This document shows, piece by piece, positions 17,290 to 25,569 of a DNA stretch of 64,000 nucleotides. The position numbers and the translations under genes were made by a program. The stretch covers positions 20,445-84,444 of the forward strand of contig CAYGPQ010000002.1 in the NCBI GenBank assembly GCA_964351775.1. The letters run 5' to 3'. The notes beneath the pieces were generated by a model. That model saw only the letters and a list, made by a program, of their open reading frames with translations, searched no databases and was not told the origin of the DNA. How positions within the stretch are numbered: the stretch's first letter is position 1; each line of letters starts with the position of its first letter. The DNA is from Kordia sp964351775 (GTDB taxonomy: Bacteria > Bacteroidota > Bacteroidia > Flavobacteriales > Flavobacteriaceae).

Positions 17290-17733
17290 CTAATTATTTG
17301 TGACAGTCAAGATATTTCCTGATTTAGAAATTCGATAATTCACCATTGGATAGCTGTCACTACCTTCTACAGGATTCAACAATTGACCATTTGCCAAACT
17401 ATATTCATAATCTTCGCAGGCACAAGTTGCTAATACTCCATTAATAGTCATCGTAGAACAATTATTTGGCGTATGATTTGGACAACTCGCTTCCCAAGCA
17501 AAAAATTGATCTCCGGATAAATTAAACACAAAAAAACCGCGTACGCCACCACCATTTGGAATAAAAGTAGAACCGCCGGCAAAGTTTAAATTATCATACA
17601 ATGGCAAGTTTAAATTAATCTGAAACTGTACCAAAGCATTTGGGATATAGGGATTGTTGTTATTTCCACCATCATCAGAATTACATGAAAACAAGCATGC
17701 AACGAAACAACATAAAATCAAAAGTCTTTTCAT
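17290..17733 (-). CDS. Rieske-like lipoprotein with an altered cluster ligand
   Basis: This 147-residue protein has a lipobox (ACLFSC, C17) and then an Asn/Gly-rich linker. Its C-terminal half matches a Rieske [2Fe-2S] fold: C84-x2-H87-x4-C92 corresponds to the C-x-H-x2-C box, and C104-A-C106-E107 to the C-x-C-H box. Thus the second histidine ligand is glutamate here, and the spacing in the first box is one residue longer than usual. It may have lost the cluster and kept only the C92-C106 disulfide fold. It is the first gene of a two-gene leftward unit. Confidence 0.72.
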   Translation of the reverse strand: MKRLLILCCFVACLFSCNSDDGGNNNNPYIPNALVQFQINLNLPLYDNLNFAGGSTFIPNGGGVRGFFVFNLSGDQFFAWEASCPNHTPNNCSTMTINGVLATCACEDYEYSLANGQLLNPVEGSDSYPMVNYRISKSGNILTVTNN

Positions 17734-17817
17734 AAATAAGTCGTATATTTAGTCTTGCAATGTACGCAAAATCATTATTTTAAAAAGCATCATCATCAGC
17801 CACTTTAAATATTTTCT

Positions 17818-17859
17818 TATATTTGTATATATAAAATCCCGTGTTAGATGGGATTTTTT
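17818..17859 (+). promoter_or_regulatory. greA promoter with terminator-like leader hairpin
   Basis: A -7 box TATATTTG (17818-17825) is followed at once by a hairpin, AAAATCCC (17833-17840) with GGGATTTT (17850-17857), and a run of six T (17854-17859). No rightward gene precedes it, so the terminator-like structure sits in the greA 5' leader, about 75 bases before the start codon. It may act as an attenuator or release a short leader RNA. Confidence 0.5.
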
Positions 17860-17933
17860 GTGTTCTATACTATAAGCCCATCTATTTATATTATGGATTA
17901 ATGATACATCAACAGATAGAAAACGAAGAAATT

Positions 17934-18410
17934 ATGAGTAAAGTATCTTATTATACATTAGAAGGATTAAAAAAACTAAGAGATGAGTTGGATCAACTCA
18001 AAAGTGTTGAGCGACCAAAAGCTTCACAAGCCATCGCTGAAGCACGTGATAAAGGTGATTTAAGTGAAAATGCAGAATATGATGCTGCCAAAGAAGCACA
18101 AGGATTATTAGAGATGAAAATCTCAAAAATGGAAGAGGTATTATCCACAGCGCGTGTCATTGATGAAAGTCAGTTAGACACTTCTAAAGCACTAGTGCTT
18201 TCAACGGTTCGTATCAAAAATACCACCACTGGAATGGAAGTAACGTACAAATTAGTAGCAGAAAGTGAAGCGAATTTAGCCGCAGGAAGAATTTCAGTAA
18301 CCTCTCCAATTGGAAAAGGATTATTGGGGAAATCAGTGGGTGATATTGCAGAAGTGCATGTGCCAAGCGGAACCATGAAATTTGAATTGTTAGAAATTAC
18401 CAGAGGGTAA
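17934..18410 (+). CDS. greA: Transcription elongation factor GreA
   Basis: This is a 158-residue protein when started at the ATG at 17934 (MSKVSYYT), the normal GreA start. The longer reading frame upstream runs through a hairpin and has no support. The N-terminal coiled coil (residues 1-75) carries the acidic tip DKGDLSENAEYDAA that enters the RNA polymerase secondary channel to stimulate cleavage of backtracked RNA. The C-terminal FKBP-like domain contains the SPIGKGLLGKSVGD motif. It is a single-gene unit closed by a terminator. Confidence 0.96.
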   Translation: MSKVSYYTLEGLKKLRDELDQLKSVERPKASQAIAEARDKGDLSENAEYDAAKEAQGLLEMKISKMEEVLSTARVIDESQLDTSKALVLSTVRIKNTTTGMEVTYKLVAESEANLAAGRISVTSPIGKGLLGKSVGDIAEVHVPSGTMKFELLEITRG

Positions 18411-18430
18411 CAATTTTATAAAATATACAT

Positions 18431-18469
18431 AGAAAAATCCTTTCTTACTTGTTAAAAAAGGATTTTTCT
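18431..18469 (+). terminator. Intrinsic terminator of greA
   Basis: A 13-bp perfect stem (18431-18443 with 18457-18469, AGAAAAATCCTTT) has a 13-nt loop. The right arm is T-rich. Confidence 0.85.
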
Positions 18470-18523
18470 ATATCTATAAGCAAGAACTTTTTTATCTTAC
18501 AAAATCATACAAATTAAATGCCC

Positions 18524-18913
18524 ATGGCTTCTATTTTCACCAAAATAGTCAACGGAGAAATTCCGTCGTACAAAATTACAGAAGATGAGCACTATTATGC
18601 GTTTTTGGATATCAATCCGAATGCAGTAGGTCACACCTTGTGTATTCCAAAACAAGAAGTTGATAAAATTTTCGATCTATCGGAAGAAGCTTATATTGGA
18701 TTGATGCGTTTTTCACGAAGAGTAGCCATCGCTATTGAAAAAGCCATTCCTTGCAAACGTGTTGGGATGACGGTTATTGGCTTGGAAGTTCCGCATGCAC
18801 ATGTACATTTAATTCCATTGAACGAAATGGACAATATGAATTTTAAGAATAAAAAACAGCTCACACCAGCTGAATTTCAAGAAATAGTGGCAAAAATTCA
18901 AGCAGCACTTTAA
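18524..18913 (+). CDS. HIT family nucleotide hydrolase/transferase
   Basis: This protein of about 129 residues (131 if the ATG six bases earlier is used) has the histidine triad HAHVHLIP near the C terminus and the N-terminal SIFTKIVNGEIPSYKI block typical of Hint-like HIT proteins. Such proteins hydrolyse AMP-lysine or AMP-X linkages. The start at MASIF is preferred because family members normally begin there. In Bacteroidota the HIT gene often follows greA, as here. Confidence 0.93.
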   Translation: MASIFTKIVNGEIPSYKITEDEHYYAFLDINPNAVGHTLCIPKQEVDKIFDLSEEAYIGLMRFSRRVAIAIEKAIPCKRVGMTVIGLEVPHAHVHLIPLNEMDNMNFKNKKQLTPAEFQEIVAKIQAAL

Positions 18914-18961
18914 TTGGAAAATTATAAATGTTAAATGCTAAATTTTAAATTTCACATACCA

Positions 18962-19080
18962 ACATACCTGCTACATTGAGCGGAGTCGAAATGAACATAC
19001 CAAGAGCGAAGCAGTCTAAGAGCACAGCGATACCAAAATTCCAAGAGCGAAGCGATCTAGCGATCTAAAAGCAAAGCGAA
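18962..19080. repeat. Degenerate GCGAAGC/TCTAA intergenic repeat
   Basis: Imperfect units of the form AGAGCGAAGC-N-GTCTAA follow one another, with a leading TTGAGCGGAGTCGAAATG segment (18976-18993). Similar strings recur at 22150-22216, 27666-27685 and 31483-31550, always between genes. This is a dispersed non-coding repeat family of this genome. Confidence 0.55.
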
Positions 19081-19081
19081 T

Positions 19082-20251
19082 CTAACCAACCGTCTTCAAC
19101 GAAATCTGCATCGTAGTTCCTTTGCCAAGTTCCGATTTTAGTACTTTAATTTTTCCATTGTGATAATTCTCAACAATTCGTTTGGCGAGCGATAAGCCCA
19201 ATCCCCAACCACGTTTTTTACTGGTAAATCCAGGTTGAAAAACCTTTTTAAAGTTTCGTTTCGGAATTCCTTTTCCGTTATCCGTAATTTCAATCTTTAC
19301 ATACTTATCGGTAGGAATAATTTCGATTTGCAGCGCGCCTTTTCCTTTCATAGCGTCAATGGCGTTTTTTACCATATTTTCAATAGTCCAACTATACAAT
19401 TGCGCATTAATTTCAGCATACACAGGCGTTTCTGGTGCTTCAAATGTGAAGTTGACTAACTTGGAAGAACGCATCAACAAATAATCGTACGAATCTTTCG
19501 TTTCTTGTACAATATCTAAGCGTTCCAATGTTGGAACAGAACCAATTTTAGAAAAACGTTCGGTAATCGTTTGTAAACGATCAATATCTTTTTCAATCTC
19601 GATGACATATTGAGGATCAACGTTTTCTGTTTTTAAAATCTCTGCCCAACCCACTAAAGAGGAAAGCGGCGTTCCGATTTGATGTGCCGTTTCTTTCGCC
19701 ATTCCTGCCCATAACTTATTCTGTTCGGATGCTTTCGAAGCACTAAAAAAGAAATAGGCAACCGCAGCAAAAAGTGCAATAATTAGCAATAACGCAAGCG
19801 GATAATATTTGAGTTTGTTTAAAGCCTCTGAATCACCATAGTATAAAGTACCTAAATTTACTTTGCGCTGTAAATCATCATCATAATAGGAAATGTTGAT
19901 CGGCTTATTTTCTTTAGAAAATTGATTAACTTTTTTTCTTAAATAGGTAGAATCTTTAATTTTTTCAGCATCCATATTTTCAGCATCCAGAACATCGTCA
20001 ATTGTAACGATAATTCTTGGGTTTGAAACATTACTGCTCATTACTTCTAAATTCAAACTAACGTTATCATCATTCGTAACTCCTTGACTAATTTCGGAAA
20101 CTGCTAATGCAAAAATTTCCATTTTTTTTCTTTCTTCCTGTTTAAACTCTTGAAAGAAAATATAGGTATTCCATAAAATACCAGAAACAATGGCAAATGA
20201 AGCTACAATAAGTATTCGACGAATAAGAACAGATTTATTTTTAATAATCAT
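19082..20251 (-). CDS. Membrane sensor histidine kinase
   Basis: This 389-residue kinase has two membrane helices (about residues 10-30 and 150-170) flanking a sensor region of about 120 residues. A HisKA domain follows with the phospho-acceptor in AKETAHQIGTPLSSLVGW. The HATPase_c domain has the N box (NMVKNAIDAM), G1 (ITDNGKGIP) and G2 (GWGLGLSLAKRI). No response regulator is adjacent, so it is an orphan kinase. The gene is leftward and its stop lies directly beside the repeat tract downstream. Confidence 0.9.
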   Translation of the reverse strand: MIIKNKSVLIRRILIVASFAIVSGILWNTYIFFQEFKQEERKKMEIFALAVSEISQGVTNDDNVSLNLEVMSSNVSNPRIIVTIDDVLDAENMDAEKIKDSTYLRKKVNQFSKENKPINISYYDDDLQRKVNLGTLYYGDSEALNKLKYYPLALLLIIALFAAVAYFFFSASKASEQNKLWAGMAKETAHQIGTPLSSLVGWAEILKTENVDPQYVIEIEKDIDRLQTITERFSKIGSVPTLERLDIVQETKDSYDYLLMRSSKLVNFTFEAPETPVYAEINAQLYSWTIENMVKNAIDAMKGKGALQIEIIPTDKYVKIEITDNGKGIPKRNFKKVFQPGFTSKKRGWGLGLSLAKRIVENYHNGKIKVLKSELGKGTTMQISLKTVG

Positions 20252-20590
20252 AGAAACACTTTGAAAACACTAATATAAACGAAAACTTGTAGTTTTATTG
20301 TGTAAACGAAAAGATGTAGAAAGATTGTCTAAAATTCACAAAGATTAAATAATAGAATTCTCGTGATTCCGAACTCTTGTGTTGAGTTCTATCGAAATAT
20401 GATTCGGAATGACACAAAAAGCACTTTTAATTTGGAAAACTGAATAGAGTTCAGCTTGACGCAGATAATACTTTAACATACTCATTTAACTAACTTTAAA
20501 TGTAAGTTTTAACGTTATAATGACGTTTGCAAATATACTTGCTTGCTCCGCTTTTTTACACTAATTTTGTGCCACTAAAAAACAGTAAAA
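20252..20590. other. Divergent intergenic region
   Basis: No gene is seen. The tract at about 20366-20414 contains GATTCCGAACTC...GAGTTC and ends in ATTCGGAATGACA, a diverged relative of the palindromic element at 27559-27626. TAATTTTG at 20562-20569 is a likely -7 box for the rightward flavin reductase, with a weak CTTG 20 bases upstream. Confidence 0.5.
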
Positions 20591-21451
20591 ATGGTATCGA
20601 TAGATCCGAAAGATATTCCAACGGCTAAATTGCACGGATATTTGCTAGGTGCAGTAGCGCCAAGGCCGATTGCGTTTGCAAGTACGGTGGATGCGGAAGG
20701 AAATCCAAATTTATCACCCTACAGTTTTTTTAATGTATTTAGCGCGAATCCACCCATCATGATTTTTTCGCCAGCGCGAAGAGTTCGAGATAATACGACA
20801 AAGCATACGCTTGAAAATGCAATGGCAACGAAAGAAGTGGTCATTAATGTGGTCAATCATGCGATTGTGCAGCAAATGTCATTAAGTAGTACAGAATATG
20901 CGCAAGGTGTAAATGAGTTTGAAAAAGCAGGGTTGACAATGTTGCCATCTGACAAGGTGAAACCTTTTCGTGTAGCAGAATCGCCCGTACAATTTGAATG
21001 TATCGTAAAAGAAGTTATTTCGCTTGGAAATGAAGGTGGTGCGGGAAATTTAATTATTTGTGAAGTTGTGAAATTACACATCAATGAAAACGTATTAACC
21101 GAAAGTGGTTCCATAGATCATTACAAAATTGATTTGGTTGCCAGAGCCGGCGGAAGTTTTTACAGCAGAGCGCGTGATGGATTTTTTGAAATTCCAAAAC
21201 CAATTGCTACCTTGGGAATTGGTGTAGATCAAATAGCAGCACACATTCGTTTCAGTACCATTTTAACAGGAAACGATCTTGGAATTCTAGGAAATGTAGA
21301 GCAATTGCCTTCATCAGAAGAAGTTCAAGAATTTAAAAATACAACTGAAATACCAGTTTCAGAAAACAAAGAAATAAATCATACACTAGCAAAAGAATTT
21401 CTCGCTAAAGGAGATGTCGTAACTGCTTGGAAAATATTATTAGTAAAATAG
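20591..21451 (+). CDS. Flavin reductase family protein (FMN-binding split barrel)
   Basis: This 286-residue protein's N-terminal two-thirds matches the flavin-reductase-like FMN-binding split barrel: the VAPRPIAFASTVDAEGNPNLSPYSFFNVFS block binds FMN, with VARAGGSFYSRA near residue 180. The C-terminal 70 residues are a helical extension seen in the Bacteroidota members. The natural partner and substrate are unknown. The DUF3127 gene follows after 5 bases, so the two are probably co-transcribed. Confidence 0.88.
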   Translation: MVSIDPKDIPTAKLHGYLLGAVAPRPIAFASTVDAEGNPNLSPYSFFNVFSANPPIMIFSPARRVRDNTTKHTLENAMATKEVVINVVNHAIVQQMSLSSTEYAQGVNEFEKAGLTMLPSDKVKPFRVAESPVQFECIVKEVISLGNEGGAGNLIICEVVKLHINENVLTESGSIDHYKIDLVARAGGSFYSRARDGFFEIPKPIATLGIGVDQIAAHIRFSTILTGNDLGILGNVEQLPSSEEVQEFKNTTEIPVSENKEINHTLAKEFLAKGDVVTAWKILLVK

Positions 21452-21456
21452 ATAAC

Positions 21457-21831
21457 ATGGAAGTACAAGGAAAAATTAAAATGATCGGAGAAACTCAGAC
21501 ATTTGGGAGTAATGGGTTTAGAAAACGTGAAGTTGTAGTAACAACGGAAGAACAATATCCACAACACATTATGGTGGAATTTGTACAAGATAAAACAGAC
21601 TTATTAAACAACTTTCAAGTGGGACAGCCTGTAAAAATCAGCATCAATTTGCGTGGTAGAGAATGGGTAAATCCGCAAGGAGAAACAAAATATTTCAACT
21701 CTATTCAAGGTTGGAGAATTGAAGGCGCGCAACAAGAAGCAGCAGCAGGAATGCCGCCAATTCCACCAGCAGACGCTTTTGAACCAGCAAACGATTTCAA
21801 AGAAGAAGATCACGACGATTTGCCTTTCTAG
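21457..21831 (+). CDS. DUF3127 protein, OB-fold with an SSB-like acidic tail
   Basis: This 124-residue protein starts at the ATG at 21457 (MEVQGKIKM). An upstream in-frame ATG would overlap the flavin reductase and lacks support. The body (1-85) is a small beta barrel of the DUF3127 type with FRKREVVVTTEE and NLRGREWVNPQGETKYFN, much like a single-stranded-DNA-binding OB fold. After a Pro/Ala linker it ends in EEDHDDLPF, nearly the DDDIPF tip with which SSB proteins recruit partners. A ssDNA-related role is inferred from that tail. A terminator follows. Confidence 0.85.
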   Translation: MEVQGKIKMIGETQTFGSNGFRKREVVVTTEEQYPQHIMVEFVQDKTDLLNNFQVGQPVKISINLRGREWVNPQGETKYFNSIQGWRIEGAQQEAAAGMPPIPPADAFEPANDFKEEDHDDLPF

Positions 21832-21855
21832 GGAAATCAATCATTCAAAATACTC

Positions 21856-21889
21856 AAAACCTCGTAACAAATTCGTTAGGAGGTTTTTT
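21856..21889 (+). terminator. Intrinsic terminator after the DUF3127 gene
   Basis: The stem AAAACCTCGTAAC (21856-21868) pairs with GTTAGGAGGTTTT (21875-21887), one mismatch, and is followed by T. Confidence 0.75.
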
Positions 21890-21914
21890 GGTTTTCCATC
21901 GTTTAATTTTGAGC

Positions 21915-21967
21915 CGTCAGTTCGAGTGTTTTATCGGAATGTAATGTAGATAAAATGTATCGAGAAC
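21915..21967. repeat. Dispersed imperfect palindrome, copy 1
   Basis: The tract starting CGTCAGTTCGAGTG and ending TGTATCGAGAACA recurs almost unchanged at 32478-32532. Within it TTTTATC and GATAAAA, and the outer GTTC and GAAC, can pair, giving a stem-loop. It is non-coding in both places. Confidence 0.65.
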
Positions 21968-22258
21968 AGTTTTTAATCTTTAAGTTTAAAGGTTTATAAG
22001 TTCAATAGTTTATGTTCGTTTTGAAACACTTCAAAATTCGGTATTAATTATTTGATATTCGCTATTTAACAAAGTTCTCAATTGTACTTTTAACTTTTAC
22101 ATTTCGCGTTTTACATTTAATATTTCAAAGTATCAAAAAGTCTCAACTCCAAAAGCGAAAGCAGTCCAAAAGATTCTCGTGGAAGCGGGAACAAGTCTAA
22201 AAGCAAAGCGCTCTAAATAGTATGTCATAATTTTGTAAATTCACAAAAAAATCAACCC

Positions 22259-23650
22259 ATGCAAATCACCAAAGCTATTGAAACGCTATTCAAACGTTAT
22301 TTGCCTTCTCCGTTTACCATTGCGGTATTGTTAACGTTGGTAACGATTGCGCTTGCTACGATTTTCACCAAACCAGCCACACAAAACAGTGTGCACTATT
22401 TCACGAAAGTGCTATCCTATTGGGAAGATGGAATTTGGAATTCAAGCTTATTGGTATTTGCCTATCAAATGATGCTGATATTGGTCTTAGGACACGTTTT
22501 GGTGTTAAGTAAACCTGTAAATTCAATCATTCTAGCAATCACGAAATCAGTCTCAAATACAACGAATGCTGTGATTTTAGTCAGTGTTACAACGATGTTG
22601 GTTGCGTTTTTCAATTGGGGATTGGGTTTAATATTTGGAGCTATTTTAGCACGAAAAGTTGGAGAACATGCGCAGGCAAATCAAATTCCTATCAATTATC
22701 CGTTAGTAGGCGCAGCAGGGTATGTAGGTTTAATGGTTTGGCATGGCGGAATTAGTGGTTCGGCACCATCAAAAGTAGCCGAAAAAGGACATTTGCTCGA
22801 AATGATGAATGGTGTGTTAGACATCGATACGTATGGAAAAGTGCCCGAAGTCATCACGTCAAGTAGTACCATATTTAGTTGGTGGAATTTACTGCTTTTC
22901 GGAATATTGCTAATACTAATTCCTTTTGTATTGAGCATGCTCTCAAAAAAAGCAACACCCACAGAATTAGATTTGCCAAAGTATCAGTTCGATACCACCG
23001 CAAAAGAAGATTTGGAAGGTGCTGAAAAACTCGATTATTCTCCTAGGTTTACCATTCTATTTGGTGTGTTACTATTGGTTACATTTTTCATTCAATACTC
23101 AGGGAATTTAAGTTCGCTTTCGAAACTGCAAATATCGCCCAATATGCTGAATTTTTTTATGTTAGGATTGGCAATTGTACTGCATGGAAATTTTAAAAGT
23201 TTTTTAAATGCTGTGGAAGAAGCCATCAAAGGAACTTCGGGGATTTTAATTCAATTTCCATTATATTTTGGAATTATGGGTATTATGAAAAGTTCAGGTA
23301 TGGTCGGAATGATTTCTGATAGTTTTGTGTCTGTGGCAACCGAAACAACTTTGCCAATCTTTACATTTTTAAGTGCAGGATTGGTTAATATATTTGTGCC
23401 AAGTGGTGGTGGACAATGGGCAATACAAGGTCCGATAGTCATAAAATCAGCCTTAGAATTAGGGGTTCCGTTGCAAAAAGCAATCATGGCCTTGGCGTAT
23501 GGAGATCAAATTACCAATATGCTACAACCATTTTGGGCATTGCCATTGTTGGGTATAACAAAACTGAAAGCAAAAGAAATTCTACCCTATACTATTATAT
23601 TAATGTTAGTAGGTTCGGCAGTATATATTTTAGGCTTATTATTACTATAA
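22259..23650 (+). CDS. AtoE-type short-chain fatty acid transporter
   Basis: This 463-residue inner-membrane protein has about 12 hydrophobic helices. Family signatures include the AFFNWGLGLIFGAILAR block, WHGGISGSAPSKVAE, and the C-terminal FVPSGGGQWAIQGP and GDQITNMLQPFWALP motifs of the AtoE / short-chain fatty acid permease family. It probably imports butyrate-like acids. No CoA-transferase genes are nearby, so the exact substrate is uncertain. It has its own -7 box. Confidence 0.88.
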   Translation: MQITKAIETLFKRYLPSPFTIAVLLTLVTIALATIFTKPATQNSVHYFTKVLSYWEDGIWNSSLLVFAYQMMLILVLGHVLVLSKPVNSIILAITKSVSNTTNAVILVSVTTMLVAFFNWGLGLIFGAILARKVGEHAQANQIPINYPLVGAAGYVGLMVWHGGISGSAPSKVAEKGHLLEMMNGVLDIDTYGKVPEVITSSSTIFSWWNLLLFGILLILIPFVLSMLSKKATPTELDLPKYQFDTTAKEDLEGAEKLDYSPRFTILFGVLLLVTFFIQYSGNLSSLSKLQISPNMLNFFMLGLAIVLHGNFKSFLNAVEEAIKGTSGILIQFPLYFGIMGIMKSSGMVGMISDSFVSVATETTLPIFTFLSAGLVNIFVPSGGGQWAIQGPIVIKSALELGVPLQKAIMALAYGDQITNMLQPFWALPLLGITKLKAKEILPYTIILMLVGSAVYILGLLLL

Positions 23651-23673
23651 AAAAAGTCCCGAAAACGGGACTT
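23648..23673 (-). terminator. Hairpin at the 3' end of the transporter gene, U-run on the minus strand
   Basis: AAGTCCCG (23654-23661), loop AAAA, CGGGACTT (23666-23673). On the + strand no T run follows. Read leftward it is followed by a run of seven T. It thus looks like a leftward terminator pointing into the transporter gene, although no leftward gene lies upstream of it. On the + strand it could still stabilise the mRNA end. Confidence 0.5.
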
Positions 23674-23839
23674 ACTATTGTGGTTTTAGGCTTTAATCTT
23701 AGTACACTAATTCAAAAAGCAATGATGAAAATAAGCAGTTATATGTATTAAGACTAATTACAAATTTGGCAAAAAAATACTAAAAATCAAAGCATTAAGT
23801 TAGCTTTTCTTTGAGAACTGATACGATAGTAATAAAAAA

Positions 23840-24469
23840 ATGTACTTTTTAACAGATGAAATAGTGTTTCCCCCAATAGCAGAAACTACGGCAGAAGGTA
23901 TTCTAGCGATCGGTGGCGACTTACAACCAGCACGATTATTATTAGCATACAAAAACGGAATTTTTCCTTGGTATAATGATGACGAACCCATTATTTGGTG
24001 GTCACCCGATCCGAGAATGGTGTTGTTTCCAAACGATTTAAAAGTATCTAAAAGTATGAAACAATTGCTTCGTCGTGAAACGTTCACCGTTACCTTCAAC
24101 ACTGCTTTTGAACGTGTGATTCAAGCTTGTGCGCTTATCAAACGTCCTGGACAAAATGATACTTGGATTACCAATGAAATGGAAGAAGCATATATAGAAT
24201 TGCACAAAATGGGGCATGCGATTTCTGTGGAGGTTTGGCGGAATGAAAAATTGGTGGGCGGCGTTTATGGAATCGATTTAGGCCATGTTTTTTGTGGCGA
24301 AAGCATGTTTAGTCTTGAAAGTAATGCGAGTAAATATGGTTTTATTCATTTAGTTGAAAAGTTGAAAGCCAATGGTTGTCAACTCATAGATTGTCAAATG
24401 TATACCGATCATTTGGCGAGTTTGGGCGCGTATGAAGTGCCGCGAGAAGTGTTTTTATCGTATTTATGA
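23840..24469 (+). CDS. aat: Leucyl/phenylalanyl-tRNA-protein transferase
   Basis: This 209-residue enzyme moves Leu or Phe from aminoacyl-tRNA to N-terminal Arg/Lys of proteins, marking them for ClpS/ClpAP (N-end rule). Family blocks include AEGILAIGGDLQPARLLLAYKNGIFPWYND, WWSPDPRMVL, GGVYGIDLGHVFCGESMFS and the C-terminal LIDCQMYTDHLASLGA. The length and start are as expected for Aat. It is a single gene. Confidence 0.95.
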   Translation: MYFLTDEIVFPPIAETTAEGILAIGGDLQPARLLLAYKNGIFPWYNDDEPIIWWSPDPRMVLFPNDLKVSKSMKQLLRRETFTVTFNTAFERVIQACALIKRPGQNDTWITNEMEEAYIELHKMGHAISVEVWRNEKLVGGVYGIDLGHVFCGESMFSLESNASKYGFIHLVEKLKANGCQLIDCQMYTDHLASLGAYEVPREVFLSYL

Positions 24470-24557
24470 TTTTTTAAAAATTAAACGATTTAAAGATTGA
24501 AGCATTAAAAAACTCATCAATCTTTTACATCATACAAGTGTAATTAAATCTTTAAAA

Positions 24558-24821
24558 TTATAGACTAGTCGTATCATTTTTCAATTTCCTCATAAAATTT
24601 TTGATCATATATTGAATAAATTTCATAGAGAAAAAAGATGAAAAGAGACAAGCAATTCTGATCGAATTTATCATAGAATCAAAAGACATATCAATTCCTT
24701 TGTTAATTTTTAAATATACGACGAGTTGAGTAAATACAGCCATGTACAGGCGTACAAAAAAGCAGAATATAAAAGTTAAAATTAAGTTGAAAAAAAAGAT
24801 TTCATAAGCTATGAGTAGCAT
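24558..24821 (-). CDS. Possible small membrane protein (weak)
   Basis: This 87-residue open frame lies in an otherwise empty 413-base spacer. It has one long hydrophobic, Phe-rich segment (residues 5-36) and a second weaker one (52-70). The A/T-rich DNA here makes such frames easy to get by chance and no homology is recognised. A CAAAT-rich low-complexity tract (24841-24880) lies upstream of it, which does not look like a promoter. Confidence 0.3.
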   Translation of the reverse strand: MLLIAYEIFFFNLILTFIFCFFVRLYMAVFTQLVVYLKINKGIDMSFDSMINSIRIACLFSSFFSMKFIQYMIKNFMRKLKNDTTSL

Positions 24822-24882
24822 AAGATGAAAAAAGTTACATTACCAAATTACCAAATTGGCACATTATCAAATCGCCAAATCA

Positions 24883-25569
24883 TTAAATCTTCAAAACAAC
24901 AGACGTCAACACAAATAAAATTTCTCGTGTCGTATTGTTAAAATCTTCAAATCGATATTCCAAACCTGTTTGAAACTGTAAGTTTTTCGTCCATTGCCAA
25001 CCAATTTGCGCCGTAAAACGTTGGTCTAGCTGAGGCAATTCTGCGGAAGCGACACTTAACAACAATTCAGTATTTGCGACAAAATAGGGCTCACCAAGAT
25101 CTAGTTTTTCGCCTTGTAGTGGGAAATCCATCGTAAATCTGTAGCGGAAACGATGTATGATATGTTCAGTCGTAATGCGTTGTTCTGTTCGAAAACGATG
25201 TCCAAAACGAATCACATTTGGTCGATTCACATAATTATATTGTTGCGTCAATCGAAGTTCATTACAGCTGTCTTCAAAATTTTCCCGAAAGCGATACATA
25301 ATTCCAGCACTCAAACTGTGATTGGAGTTGAAACTATAGGTAGAAAAGTGAATCAGCTCCAACTGTCGCATCGTAAATTCAAATTCATCATCACGATAGA
25401 CGTAGTTTCGAGCTTTTGTAGCAAAGTTGACTTTATACGTATCATTTACCGTATGATTTACCGAAAAAGAAGGTTCAAAAAAAGTTGTAAAATCATTTTG
25501 AGCTTGCACTGAATACGAACAGAGAACTATTGCGAAAGCAGTAAAAAATCTAGTATAAAATGTGATCAT
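24883..25569 (-). CDS. DUF2490-type outer-membrane barrel protein
   Basis: This 228-residue protein starts at ATG 25569 (MITFYTRFF). This start is preferred because it gives a signal peptide ending at SVQAQ, while the longer frame upstream has none. The rest is a run of amphipathic strands (FRENFEDSCNELRLTQQYNY, RFGHRFRTEQR) resembling the DUF2490 family, ending in VLKI. The start overlaps the preceding gene by 20 bases. Role unknown. Confidence 0.8.
   Translation of the reverse strand: MITFYTRFFTAFAIVLCSYSVQAQNDFTTFFEPSFSVNHTVNDTYKVNFATKARNYVYRDDEFEFTMRQLELIHFSTYSFNSNHSLSAGIMYRFRENFEDSCNELRLTQQYNYVNRPNVIRFGHRFRTEQRITTEHIIHRFRYRFTMDFPLQGEKLDLGEPYFVANTELLLSVASAELPQLDQRFTAQIGWQWTKNLQFQTGLEYRFEDFNNTTREILFVLTSVVLKI

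Larger units (their letters stand above)
21832..22258. other. Repeat-rich intergenic region before the AtoE-like transporter
   Basis: No gene is seen. From left to right it holds a terminator (21856-21889), a dispersed imperfect palindrome (21915-21967), A/T-rich low-complexity DNA, degenerate AAAAGCGAAGC/GTCTAA units (22150-22216) and a -7 box TAATTTTG (22228-22235) 23 bases before the transporter ATG. Confidence 0.55.

Noticed and set aside
17841..17933. Upstream extension of the greA reading frame by 31 codons.
   Set aside because: It would start inside a terminator-like hairpin and adds residues absent from GreA proteins; the ATG at 17934 fits.
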